Shown here piece after piece: positions 44,746 to 53,176 of a stretch of DNA of 64,000 nucleotides. Source of the stretch: DSCS01 sp035391585 (GTDB taxonomy: Bacteria > Macinerneyibacteriota > Macinerneyibacteria > Macinerneyibacteriales > DSCS01); assembly GCA_964574875.1 (NCBI GenBank), contig CAZNOX010000006.1, positions 1 through 64,000 of the forward strand, read 5' to 3'. Position 1 is the stretch's first letter. Every line of letters starts with the position of its first letter. Position numbers and translations under genes: made by a program. Under the pieces are notes generated by a model. The model was not told the DNA's origin. It searched no databases and saw nothing but the letters and a program-made list of their open reading frames with translations.

Positions 44746-45492
44746 ATGAAAAGATCACTTTTATTCATCCTTGTTCTCGGACTGCTTTCGGCCTGCGGCA
44801 ACGGCGGCATCGGAGGTTTTTTCAGCGGGCTCTTCTCGTCTGAGAAAGAGGCCCCGGAACGGACTCCCGCACGCATCGTCAAACCTGCCGAAGAAGGCGG
44901 GGAACAGGAAAAACAGGCGACCACTCTGGACGGAAGCGCTCAGAAAAACGGCGCTGAAAAGAAGACGCCGGATGCGCAGGGGACCGGAGACCAGAAGGCT
45001 CCTGCTCCCGCTGAAAAGACAGCGGCTGCCCAGGCTCCTCCAAAAGAACCGTCCAAGAGTGTCACAGAAAAAAAAGCTCCTGCTGAATCCCCCGTCCCTG
45101 TGAAAAAGGAAACCGAGCCGGAGAAGGAGGTCGTTGAGGTCTACAGATACAAGGACCACAGCAAGACCGATCCCTTTCTTTCACCGGGAGACCTGACCAG
45201 GGAAAAAGGGGGCAAGCTGAATGTCACACTCTCGGGATCCCGGGAGGGTGAGATCGATTTTTCAAAATTTTCATTCAAAGCCACGATCCAGTATGGTGCT
45301 GAACATGTGGCGGTTCTTGAAGATTCCGCCGGCAAGGGGATCATCCTGAGAGTGGGAGAGGTCTTCGGCGGGGCAAAAGTCATATCAATCGATAGTGAGA
45401 GACTTGTATTGAGACGGTTAACGGTTAAAAATGAAGACCAGTCCAGGGAGATTGTTCTTCAGCGGGTGAAGCCCGAAGGAGGGAACCAATGA
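44746..45492 (+). CDS. pilP: PilP-like lipoprotein of the type IV pilus
   Basis: 248 residues. Lipoprotein signal LVLGLLSACGNGG, a long low-complexity linker rich in A, P, K and E (about 35-130), then a PilP-type domain starting VYRYKDHSKTDPFLSPGDL and containing ATIQYGAEHVAVLEDSAGKG and ILRVGEVFGGAKVISID. PilP connects PilN/PilO with PilQ. The linker is longer than in most PilP proteins and may span the periplasm. Overlaps pilQ by four bases. Confidence 0.9.
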   Translation: MKRSLLFILVLGLLSACGNGGIGGFFSGLFSSEKEAPERTPARIVKPAEEGGEQEKQATTLDGSAQKNGAEKKTPDAQGTGDQKAPAPAEKTAAAQAPPKEPSKSVTEKKAPAESPVPVKKETEPEKEVVEVYRYKDHSKTDPFLSPGDLTREKGGKLNVTLSGSREGEIDFSKFSFKATIQYGAEHVAVLEDSAGKGIILRVGEVFGGAKVISIDSERLVLRRLTVKNEDQSREIVLQRVKPEGGNQ

Positions 45493-47765
45493 AACGGTGG
45501 ATGATTCTCTTAATACTCCTATGTGCGGGAAGTGTCCTCTACGGATCGACATTAAAACATGTCTCATATGAAAAGATCAACGGCGGCCTTGATGTCAAGC
45601 TGGAATTCGAAGGCCAGATCAAATATGAGATCTTCAAGTTGGACAAACCTCTCCGGCTGGTCATCAACCTTCCCTCCACCATGAGTGTGAAACAGGTGGG
45701 CCAGATCCCCGTGAATGTCGCCGGGATCGAAGAGGTCCGTTACTCCCAGTTCAGTAAAGATATGAGCCGTGTGGTGGTCCAGCTCAAAGAGTGGTATCCC
45801 TATTTCCCTGAAAGAAAAGACAATATGCTGATCCTCCATTTCACTGTGGCTGACCTGGCTGTCCTGGAAGATTCCGCCCCGGCTGCAGGGGCTGAGGTTT
45901 CCGCCGGCCCGGCTGAGCTGAAGACGATCGATATCATGAAGGCCGATGAAGGCCTCTCTGTCATCTTCTCCCTGGATGAAGGATTCAATTATACGGTCAA
46001 AGAGGCCTCCAAAGAGATCTCCATCGATTTTTACGGGACAGCAAACAGGATCGAAAAGGAGACCATCGAGGGAGACGGAGCCATGGTGGATAAGATCCAC
46101 CTGACCCCTGTCAACGGAAAAGACCTGAACGTCACGGTCTCGCTTAAAGACGAGTTCCCTTACGACCTAGACAAGCAGAGGGATAAACTCATTCTGAAAC
46201 TCAAAAAAGTCAGCGGGATCAAACGTCTGGAGATCGCTGACATTGAAAGCCAGATCAAAAACGACAAAGTCTATATCACATTTAAGAACCAGGGGTGGGT
46301 GCGCTATTCTGAAGAGCAGCTGCCCAGGGAAGAGAAGATCCGCCTGATCTTCGAGAATGCCTATGCTGCCGAAAAACTGTCCGCGATCCCCATCCGAAAA
46401 GGGGCCGTGGTGGAAGTCTCAAGCAAGACTGTCGGGAACAACGTCATCTCGGATGTCCTCCTGAATGACAATATCTCCTATCGTATTTACCGGGACGGCA
46501 ATGATGTGGTCATGGAAGTGGAATCCCTGGTCAAGGAGCCGGCCCTGGCTGAAAGCAGTAATCTCAAACGGAATGAAGGTGTCATCAAGGAGATCTCTGT
46601 CCATAAAGGAGACATCACCCTGCTTCTCACAGCTCTCGCCCAGGAGACCGGATATAATATCGTCATGTCAAAAAGCGTCCAGGGTGAAGTGACCATCGAC
46701 CTTCACAATGTTCCCTGGGAAGAGGCGTTGAGCACCATCCTGCAGAGCAACGGCTACACCTACCGGATCAAGGGGAACATCATCCGTGTGGCGACTCCCA
46801 ATGAGTTTAAACAGGAGATCGAGGCGGAAAAGAAGAAAAACGAACTCCAGGATATGGGGCCTGTTGAGACAAGGATCATTCCCATCTCCTACTCCTCAGC
46901 CGATGATATTGTGAAGATCATTAAAGGCGTCCTCACTTCAGCAGGGACCACCATGGTGGATACCCGGACCAATACACTGATCATCAGTGATGTCAAACCG
47001 CGTCTGGACGAAGCGCTGGAACTCATCAGACATCTGGATAAACCCACAGCGCAGGTCATGATCGAATCGAAATTCATCAGGGTGAGCAGCGAAGTCATGG
47101 ACGAGTTGGGGATCAACTGGCAGCTGGCGAACAACAGCACATTCTATTCCAGCGATTCTCAGTTCTCCGGAGCTGTCACCACCGGCGGCGGCACCAGCAT
47201 CACCGTTCAGGGAGGGACCAACACAGGACAGATCGTCACCTCTCTTTTGGATACCTTCGACCTCAACATGAAACTCAACATGATGGTCTCAGAGAACAAG
47301 GCTGAAGTCCTGGCCAGCCCCAAGATCACCGTCCTCAACAACGAAACGGCCAGCTTTATCTCCGGGAAAAAAGTCCCGATCAATATGACCGATGAAAGCG
47401 GGAACACGGTGAGCCAGCTTCAGGAGATCGGGATCAAGCTGGATGTGAAACCCACGATCAATGCAGCCAATGAAGTCCTCATCGAAGTCAAACCGGAAGT
47501 GAGTGACCTTGTCCCGCCGGCTGACGGAGCTGACCTGATCATCTCCACAAACTCCGCACAGACCAAACTCCTCGTGGGAGACGGAAAGACAGCCGTCATC
47601 GGAGGCCTTGTCAGGAGGGATACGTCAGACGCCACCAGCGGCGTTCCTATTTTGAAAGATATCCCCATCTTAGGGCTTCTCTTTAAAAACCGCGTCAAAA
47701 GGAACACATCCGAAGAGATTCTCATCTTTGTGACACCTCACATCATCCTGCCTTCGGAATTCTGA
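45489..47765 (+). CDS. pilQ: Type IV pilus secretin PilQ
   Basis: 758 residues with a signal peptide (MKRWMILLILLCAGSVLYG). AMIN-type domains (about 20-110 and 130-230, possibly a third to about 370) bind peptidoglycan. An STN-like domain (about 380-440, GDITLLLTALAQETGYNIVM) and secretin_N (ISYSSADDIVKIIKGVLTSA) precede the secretin core with VMIESKFIRVSSEVMDELGI, ASPKITVLNNETASFISGKK and VGDGKTAVIGGLVRRD. It forms the gated outer-membrane channel for the pilus. AAGGAGGG before ATG 45489. Last gene of the operon. Confidence 0.97.
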   Translation: MKRWMILLILLCAGSVLYGSTLKHVSYEKINGGLDVKLEFEGQIKYEIFKLDKPLRLVINLPSTMSVKQVGQIPVNVAGIEEVRYSQFSKDMSRVVVQLKEWYPYFPERKDNMLILHFTVADLAVLEDSAPAAGAEVSAGPAELKTIDIMKADEGLSVIFSLDEGFNYTVKEASKEISIDFYGTANRIEKETIEGDGAMVDKIHLTPVNGKDLNVTVSLKDEFPYDLDKQRDKLILKLKKVSGIKRLEIADIESQIKNDKVYITFKNQGWVRYSEEQLPREEKIRLIFENAYAAEKLSAIPIRKGAVVEVSSKTVGNNVISDVLLNDNISYRIYRDGNDVVMEVESLVKEPALAESSNLKRNEGVIKEISVHKGDITLLLTALAQETGYNIVMSKSVQGEVTIDLHNVPWEEALSTILQSNGYTYRIKGNIIRVATPNEFKQEIEAEKKKNELQDMGPVETRIIPISYSSADDIVKIIKGVLTSAGTTMVDTRTNTLIISDVKPRLDEALELIRHLDKPTAQVMIESKFIRVSSEVMDELGINWQLANNSTFYSSDSQFSGAVTTGGGTSITVQGGTNTGQIVTSLLDTFDLNMKLNMMVSENKAEVLASPKITVLNNETASFISGKKVPINMTDESGNTVSQLQEIGIKLDVKPTINAANEVLIEVKPEVSDLVPPADGADLIISTNSAQTKLLVGDGKTAVIGGLVRRDTSDATSGVPILKDIPILGLLFKNRVKRNTSEEILIFVTPHIILPSEF

Positions 47766-47783
47766 TTGTGAATATCACCGGAG

Positions 47784-47813
47784 AAGGGGCGCACAGAGCT
47801 GCGCCCCTTTTTT
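47784..47813 (+). terminator. Strong intrinsic terminator after pilQ
   Basis: AAGGGGCGCA (47784-47793), loop CAGAGC, TGCGCCCCTT (47800-47809), with T continuing to 47813. Perfect 10-bp stem. The next start codon is only 5 bases further on, with no separate promoter. Confidence 0.9.
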
Positions 47814-47818
47814 AAACA

Positions 47819-49174
47819 ATGAACGAGATCTCCCGGATCATCAAACTGCTTTATCTCTCTCTTCTTATGGGGATCCCTTTTGTGACAGGGTCGGTTTATG
47901 TCCAGCCGTTTATGGCGGCTCCGGCTCTTCTCCTTCTCGCTGCCGGGCTGGTCATCAGATTTGTGAGAAGAGAACCCGCTCCTCCTCTGGCGGGTGTGAT
48001 CCTCTTCCTCTTCTGGTGTGCGGCTCTTCTTTCCCCGCAGAAGGCTCTTTCGCTTGAGACCCTGTCCGCACTCATGATCTCCATGGGGGCCCTTTTTCTC
48101 TTTGAGAAGAGGGATGAGAAAATCCTGACTCCGTTTTTAGTGGGCTATTCCTTTCTCATGGGGCTTTATGTGGGGTTTCAATTTCTCTTCATCTATCCCC
48201 GGCTTTTATCTGAAGTGAGCGATCCCGCCCAGCTTGCCATCCTTTCCGGAGAACGTTTTTTCGGGACCTTTGCCTTACCTAATATCTACTCCTTTTTCCT
48301 CCTGGCGGTGATCATTCTCTCTCTTCAGAAGGCGGCCCATCGAGGAGGAAGGATCTATCTTGTCTCTGTGGCTTTCAATGTTGTCATGCTTCTCCTGACC
48401 CGTTCTTTCATCGCTACGCTGATCCTCTTCGGAACGGCGGTCCTCTTTGCTTTTCAAAAAGGAAAAAAGCCAGGCTGGATCCTTACGGGAGCTGCTCTTC
48501 CCGCAGGAGCCCTCTTTATCCTGCTGCGGGGATGGGAGAGCCTGGGGCATTCTCTCTTTTTCCGTCTTTCCAACTATATCTCCGCTGTGAGGATCTTCAG
48601 GGATTATCCGCTCACCGGAGTGGGGCTGAACCATTATGACCTCTTCTACCCTCTCTACAGGGTTCCCGGGGCCAACTATGTCCATAATGCTCACAGTCTG
48701 CCCCTGCAGCTCATGGCCGATCTCGGAGGGGCGGGGATCCTTATTTTCTTTCTGCTCACAGCTCTCCTTTGGAAAACACGAAAAACAACTCTCTTTCCTC
48801 TCCTGGCTGCACTCATGCTCCATTTTTCCCTTGACCTGACCTTTTACATTCCGTCAGTCGCCGTCCTTTTCTGGGCATGGGCCGGGATCGCTCTGGATGA
48901 GAACGGGGAGAAAAGAGAACAGGAACCGTTATTGAAAAGAATCAGCCAGCCCCTGCTCCTGGGTCTTGTCCTGACAACAGTGGCTGTATCACTGATTCAT
49001 CCCCCGCTTCATCCTTTTGAACGGATCAGCAGGGAACTCAGGGAGGATATCAAACAGAAAAAGCTCTACTCCCATTTTATTCAGATGAGCAGGCTGAACC
49101 GTTGGGCTGATCCCGAAGAAAACCCCGAAGTGAGGTCACAGTATGACGCTTATAAAGAGATATGGCAGAAGTGA
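47819..49174 (+). CDS. O-antigen ligase/polymerase-like membrane protein
   Basis: 451 residues with about ten transmembrane helices. A large extracytoplasmic loop contains GVGLNHYDLFYPLYRVP and NYVHNAHSLPLQLMADLGGAG, the Wzy_C-type signature of O-antigen ligases and polymerases. The C-terminal 60 residues after the last helix are soluble. It probably joins or polymerises surface glycan on the periplasmic face. ATG 47819 follows the pilQ terminator with no ribosome site; a later start such as the ATG near residue 17 is possible but has none either. It overlaps the next, related protein by 32 bases. Confidence 0.75.
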   Translation: MNEISRIIKLLYLSLLMGIPFVTGSVYVQPFMAAPALLLLAAGLVIRFVRREPAPPLAGVILFLFWCAALLSPQKALSLETLSALMISMGALFLFEKRDEKILTPFLVGYSFLMGLYVGFQFLFIYPRLLSEVSDPAQLAILSGERFFGTFALPNIYSFFLLAVIILSLQKAAHRGGRIYLVSVAFNVVMLLLTRSFIATLILFGTAVLFAFQKGKKPGWILTGAALPAGALFILLRGWESLGHSLFFRLSNYISAVRIFRDYPLTGVGLNHYDLFYPLYRVPGANYVHNAHSLPLQLMADLGGAGILIFFLLTALLWKTRKTTLFPLLAALMLHFSLDLTFYIPSVAVLFWAWAGIALDENGEKREQEPLLKRISQPLLLGLVLTTVAVSLIHPPLHPFERISRELREDIKQKKLYSHFIQMSRLNRWADPEENPEVRSQYDAYKEIWQK

Positions 49175-50891
49175 CATCATCATCCCGGCCCTGATCGGGA
49201 TCTCCTCCTTTCTCAACGGGGGAGAGCATTTTGCTGTGAAGTATCTGCTTCCCGTTGTCGCAGCGCTCTTTTGTCTCTTCGAAAAAGAGAGACGGGCTGA
49301 TGTCCCCAGGATGATCGTCATGGGAGCCGCGCTACTCTTTTTTGCGAGGACTCTTGCAGGGGGGGACCTGAATACAGACACACTCTACTTTCTCATTTTT
49401 ACGGCTCTTCTTCTCTATATCACCACCCTGACTCCGGAGAAAAAGCTGATCGTCAACGGAGTGATCCTCACCGCCTCGGTTCATGCGATGGTGATCATCT
49501 TTTCATTCGGGATCACCGGTGATTTCCGCCAGGCGTCCACTTTTGTCAATGCCAACTGGGCGGCTGTCTGGCTTGTCGCCGGGCTCTATTTTCTTCTTGT
49601 TCACTGGAGCGGGAAACCTCCGGTGATCCGGGGGGGAGCAGGGCTTCTTCTCCTGGCGGGGATCATCATCACCCTTTCCCGGACCGGATTTCTCCTCCTT
49701 TTTCTTCTGGCCTTCCTTCTGGCCAGGAGGGCAGGACGAAAAGCCCGTTTTTTGATTGCTGCTCTTCTGCTTGCAGCTCTTCTTTTTTTATCGGTGAGGG
49801 TCCTCAGAGACCTGAAAGACCCTCTGGCCTTTTCCCGGGGGAGGATCTATACTGCTGCTGCTGAGATGTTCAGTGAGAAACCGTTGTTCGGTTACGGGAT
49901 CGCCGTGGTTGACGACAGGCTCCCCGGTTTTTCCCTGGGCGAGGAACGGGTTTACTCCAATTATTCAGTCTCCCCGAAGATGGCTCACTCCATCTATCTG
50001 GAAAGCCTGCTCTCATTCGGGATCATCGGGACTCTTTTGCTGGGAGCGGGGATCATCCCCATGTTGAAAAAATCAGCCTTACAGGCCCCGTTTATGCTCC
50101 TTCTTCTGGCAGGCTTATTTAACAATATCGAAAAATCATTCTCTCTCCTTCTTCTGGGAGCTCTTTTTCTCGCTGTGAGGAAAAAGGAGAGCAATGAGAC
50201 CCGGCACGAGGTCTCTTTTACAGGAAAACGAGCCCTGATCCCGGTCTTTGCCGTAACCTATCTTCTGATCCTTTCCGTTACAGCTCATTTTTTCTTTCTC
50301 AGAGGGGACCGGGCCATGAAGGAGAACCGAACCTTTGACTCCTTCCGCTCTTTCTACAGAGCCTACAGGATCCTGCCCCTGGATCCCTATTATGCCGAAT
50401 GGGCTGTCCGCTCCCTCCTGGCTACGGATAAGGTCCAGTGGGACGTCAAGCTCTCTCTTTGCGAAGAGATCCTCACACAAGCGGTATCACGAAACAACTC
50501 CTCTCCCGGGCTTGTTTACCTGAAAGGGGTCTATTATAATGCGATCCTCCGGTCAGACCATTTTCAGGCCTTCAAGCCTGAAGTCCTGAAGAGGGCGCTG
50601 GATGATGTGGGAAAAGCGATCTCTTTGAACCCTAAAAAAGCGGATTACTATTACCTGGACATGGTTCTCTGGTCCTATACCGGCCATGAGGCGGCGATGA
50701 AAGAGGCCTTTGAAAAACTCACAGCCCTGGAGCCCTATTATCTGAATGCCTATCTCCTCATGATGGAGAAGACCACAGATGAAACATTGAAACGAGTGTG
50801 TGCCGAAAAAGCCGGTGAGATCCGGTCTTTAAAGCCTGTTCAGGCGCTGAACTCCTATGAAAGAGAGATCATGGGACGAGGGCAGCCCTAG
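49143..50891 (+). CDS. O-antigen ligase-like membrane protein with C-terminal TPR-like tail
   Basis: 582 residues. About eleven helices occupy residues 10-395; the ligase-type segment FGYGIAVVDDRLPGFSLG and KMAHSIYLESLLSFGIIG lies in the big loop. The last 180 residues form helical repeats of TPR type (ILTQAVSRNNSSPGLVYLKG, AISLNPKKADYYYLDMVLWS). TGAGGTCACAG before ATG 49143 provides a ribosome site inside the upstream gene. A TPR tail is known in some PglL-type or Wzy-like proteins; here it may bind acceptor protein. Its stop codon overlaps that of the convergent yigZ gene. Confidence 0.78.
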   Translation: MTLIKRYGRSDIIIPALIGISSFLNGGEHFAVKYLLPVVAALFCLFEKERRADVPRMIVMGAALLFFARTLAGGDLNTDTLYFLIFTALLLYITTLTPEKKLIVNGVILTASVHAMVIIFSFGITGDFRQASTFVNANWAAVWLVAGLYFLLVHWSGKPPVIRGGAGLLLLAGIIITLSRTGFLLLFLLAFLLARRAGRKARFLIAALLLAALLFLSVRVLRDLKDPLAFSRGRIYTAAAEMFSEKPLFGYGIAVVDDRLPGFSLGEERVYSNYSVSPKMAHSIYLESLLSFGIIGTLLLGAGIIPMLKKSALQAPFMLLLLAGLFNNIEKSFSLLLLGALFLAVRKKESNETRHEVSFTGKRALIPVFAVTYLLILSVTAHFFFLRGDRAMKENRTFDSFRSFYRAYRILPLDPYYAEWAVRSLLATDKVQWDVKLSLCEEILTQAVSRNNSSPGLVYLKGVYYNAILRSDHFQAFKPEVLKRALDDVGKAISLNPKKADYYYLDMVLWSYTGHEAAMKEAFEKLTALEPYYLNAYLLMMEKTTDETLKRVCAEKAGEIRSLKPVQALNSYEREIMGRGQP

Positions 50892-51502
50892 CGGTATTTT
50901 TCCTCCAGAATATCACAGACACATTCTCCCCGGCTCAGATCGGCTGTCAACCGCTCGAGATCGGCCTGTGCTGAAGTGGGGATCCAGAGAAAGAGTGTCA
51001 CTGTTCCCTCGAAAAGACGCTGTTCCACGTCCCAGCCTTTTTGGGAGAGATAGCGTTCCAGGGGATCCAGAGCCGTGTAGGGCAGGCTGATCCGGTAATA
51101 GGACATGGCCGTCAGATGATGGATCCCTCCCGCGTCGAGAGCCCGGGCCGCTGCATCGGTATAGGCACGGACAAGCCCTCCGGCTCCCAGTTTGACACCC
51201 CCGAAATAACGGGTCACGACAACACATGTATTGGTAAGGTTCTTTTTTTTGATCACATCGAGTATGGGAAGGCCGGCTGTTCCGCGAGGTTCTCCGTCAT
51301 CGTGATAGCGGGCCTGTTCACCTGATAATCCCAGGATATATCCCCAGCAGTGATGGGAGGCGCCCGGCTCTCTTTTCTTCACCTCGTCCAGAAGGGAGAG
51401 GACGGATTCCTCGGACATGCAGGGGAACGCTTCTCCGATAAAACGGGATTTTTTGATGATGATCTCCACACGGGATGCCCTGGACAGGGTCTCTCTCTCC
51501 AT
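50888..51502 (-). CDS. yigZ: YigZ/IMPACT family protein
   Basis: 204 residues from ATG 51502. It starts MERETLSRASRVEIIIKKSR, aligning well with YigZ, and carries the UPF0029 segment ARYHDDGEPRGTAGLPILDV and VVVTRYFGGVKLGAGGLVRA, followed by a ferredoxin-like C-terminal domain (about 140-200). The family relates to eukaryotic IMPACT, a translation regulator; the bacterial role is unclear. A longer start (51529) exists, but the promoter at 51510-51537 would begin transcription at about 51503, excluding it and implying a leaderless message. It is the only long minus-strand gene here. Confidence 0.88.
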   Translation of the reverse strand: MERETLSRASRVEIIIKKSRFIGEAFPCMSEESVLSLLDEVKKREPGASHHCWGYILGLSGEQARYHDDGEPRGTAGLPILDVIKKKNLTNTCVVVTRYFGGVKLGAGGLVRAYTDAAARALDAGGIHHLTAMSYYRISLPYTALDPLERYLSQKGWDVEQRLFEGTVTLFLWIPTSAQADLERLTADLSRGECVCDILEEKYR

Positions 51503-51509
51503 GACGTTT

Positions 51510-51537
51510 ATCATAGGCGCTGGGGCCATGATGTCAA
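51510..51537 (-). promoter_or_regulatory. Minus-strand promoter of yigZ
   Basis: Minus strand TTGACA (51537-51532), 16-base spacer, TATGAT (51515-51510). Predicted start near 51503, one base ahead of ATG 51502. Confidence 0.55.
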
Positions 51538-51552
51538 GATGCCTTTTCCCTG

Positions 51553-51580
51553 TTGAGATTGAAGGGGGTTATGCTATGAT
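51553..51580 (+). promoter_or_regulatory. Promoter of the epimerase-gmhA unit
   Basis: TTGAGA (51553-51558), 16-base spacer, TATGAT (51575-51580), predicted start near 51587, just at the ribosome site AAAAGGAGGGG. It diverges from the yigZ promoter, with 15 bases between the two -35 boxes. Confidence 0.5.
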
Positions 51581-51599
51581 AGGGGAAAAGGAGGGGTGC

Positions 51600-52529
51600 G
51601 TGTATCTTGTCACCGGAGGCTGCGGGTTTATCGGGTCCCATATTGCAGAAGCCCTTGTTCAAAAAGGCGAGAAGGTGAGGATCCTGGACAATCTTTCCAC
51701 AGGGCGGGAAGAGAACATCGCCTCTTTCCGCAAGGATGCGGATCTTGTTGTGGGGGATATCCGGGATGACGTTCTCATGGATCAGGTGATGGACGGCGTC
51801 CGGGGGGTCTTTCATGAAGCAGCACTGGTCTCTGTGGGGCTTTCGGTGGAATCACCCCGGCTGAATCACGACATCAATGTCCTCGGAACCTTTAATGTCC
51901 TGGAAGCGGCCCGAAAAAACGGGATCAGGAGAGTCGTCTGCGCTTCCTCGGCTGCTGTTTACGGCGATGACCCCAGGCTTCCCAAACAGGAATCCCATGA
52001 GCCGGCACCGGCCTCTCCCTACGGAGCTTCAAAAGCGATCAATGAGGTCTATGCTTCACTCTATACGACTCTCTACGGGGTGGAGACCGTCTCTTTACGC
52101 TATTTCAACGTCTATGGAGAGCGGCAGGATCCGGCTTCTCCCTATTCCGGAGTCCTCTCCCTCTTTAAAAAAGCATTTGAAGCTGAGGAGCCGTCTCTCA
52201 CGCTGTACGGCGACGGAAAACAGACACGGGATTTTGTCTATGTCCGGGATGTCGCAGCAGCGAACATCCTGGTCATGGAGTCATCCTCTTTTCCCGGGGG
52301 AGTCTTTAACGTGGGAACCGGAAGAAGCGTTTCTCTTCTGGAGGTCATCGGGATCATGGAGAACCTCACAGGGAAAAAAAGCCATCTTGCTTATCAGGAC
52401 AAAAGGCCCGGGGATATCCGGTATTCAGAAGCTGATATCAGTGCACTCAGAGGGATAGGCTTCCGGCCTGTTTATCATCTGGAAGAGGGCCTGAAGTCTT
52501 ACCTTTTCAAGGAGGAGTCACATGAATGA
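51600..52529 (+). CDS. NAD-dependent sugar-nucleotide epimerase/dehydratase (GalE-like SDR)
   Basis: 309 residues from GTG 51600, chosen because AAAAGGAGGGG lies directly upstream and an upstream ATG (51576) falls within the -10 region. Rossmann motif YLVTGGCGFIGSHIAEAL at the N-terminus, catalytic triad S (CASSAAVYGDD), Y and K (SPYGASKAINE), and YFNVYGERQDP downstream, all typical of the extended SDR family of UDP-glucose 4-epimerase/UDP-glucuronate epimerases. Probably makes a sugar nucleotide for surface glycan. Substrate not determinable. Overlaps gmhA by 8 bases. Confidence 0.9.
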   Translation: MYLVTGGCGFIGSHIAEALVQKGEKVRILDNLSTGREENIASFRKDADLVVGDIRDDVLMDQVMDGVRGVFHEAALVSVGLSVESPRLNHDINVLGTFNVLEAARKNGIRRVVCASSAAVYGDDPRLPKQESHEPAPASPYGASKAINEVYASLYTTLYGVETVSLRYFNVYGERQDPASPYSGVLSLFKKAFEAEEPSLTLYGDGKQTRDFVYVRDVAAANILVMESSSFPGGVFNVGTGRSVSLLEVIGIMENLTGKKSHLAYQDKRPGDIRYSEADISALRGIGFRPVYHLEEGLKSYLFKEESHE

Positions 52530-53106
52530 TATGATCATGCAAAGGATCAGAGAATCCATGGATGTCAAAAAGAAGATGATGGACCCGTCATTTACCGCTG
52601 TGGTCGAGGAGGCTGCGCAGATGATCCTCCGGACCTACCGGAACGGGAAGAGAGTCCTGCTGGCCGGAAACGGGGGAAGCGCCGCTGATGCACAGCATCT
52701 GGCCGCTGAACTTGTCTCACGCTTTTTCAAAGAACGGAAAGGCCTCTCCGCTGAAGCGCTCACTGTCAACACATCGGTGATGACCGCTATCGGTAATGAT
52801 TATGATTTTGACCGGATCTTTTCCAGGCAGATCGAGGCTTCGGGTTCACCAGGGGACCTTTTCATCGCCATCTCCACCAGCGGAAACTCGTCCAATATCA
52901 TCGAAGCCATCAGGACAGCCGGAGAACAGGGGCTGACTGTCCTGGGGATGGCCGGAAGAGACGGGGGCAGGATGAGAGATCTCTGCGATACCCTTATTAT
53001 CATTCCCTCGGATGTCACGCCCCGGATCCAGGAAGGGCATATCCTCTGCGGCCATATCCTGTGTGAGATCGTCGAGGCCCGGCTGTCTGAGGAAGGGCTG
53101 ATTTAA
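52522..53106 (+). CDS. gmhA: Phosphoheptose isomerase (sedoheptulose 7-phosphate isomerase)
   Basis: 194 residues, the normal size. SIS domain with LAGNGGSAADAQHLAAELVS and AISTSGNSSNIIEAI; the C-terminal segment GHILCGHILCEIVEARL contains the residues that help to bind metal and phosphate. GmhA converts sedoheptulose 7-phosphate to D-glycero-heptose 7-phosphate, the first step of heptose for LPS core or S-layer glycan. AAGGAGG before ATG 52522. Other heptose genes are not in the window. Confidence 0.93.
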   Translation: MNDMIMQRIRESMDVKKKMMDPSFTAVVEEAAQMILRTYRNGKRVLLAGNGGSAADAQHLAAELVSRFFKERKGLSAEALTVNTSVMTAIGNDYDFDRIFSRQIEASGSPGDLFIAISTSGNSSNIIEAIRTAGEQGLTVLGMAGRDGGRMRDLCDTLIIIPSDVTPRIQEGHILCGHILCEIVEARLSEEGLI

Positions 53107-53141
53107 AGGCATATCCGGATTTTATGCAGGGGGAATCCGTA

Positions 53142-53170
53142 TTGATACCCACCTTATCCCATGGTAGGAT
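53142..53170 (+). promoter_or_regulatory. Promoter of miaA-purC
   Basis: TTGATA (53142-53147), 17-base spacer, TAGGAT (53165-53170). The expected start coincides with the A of the miaA ATG at 53177. The AGGA inside the -10 could alternatively serve as a weak ribosome site if transcription starts further upstream. Confidence 0.45.
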
Positions 53171-53176
53171 GAAGAT

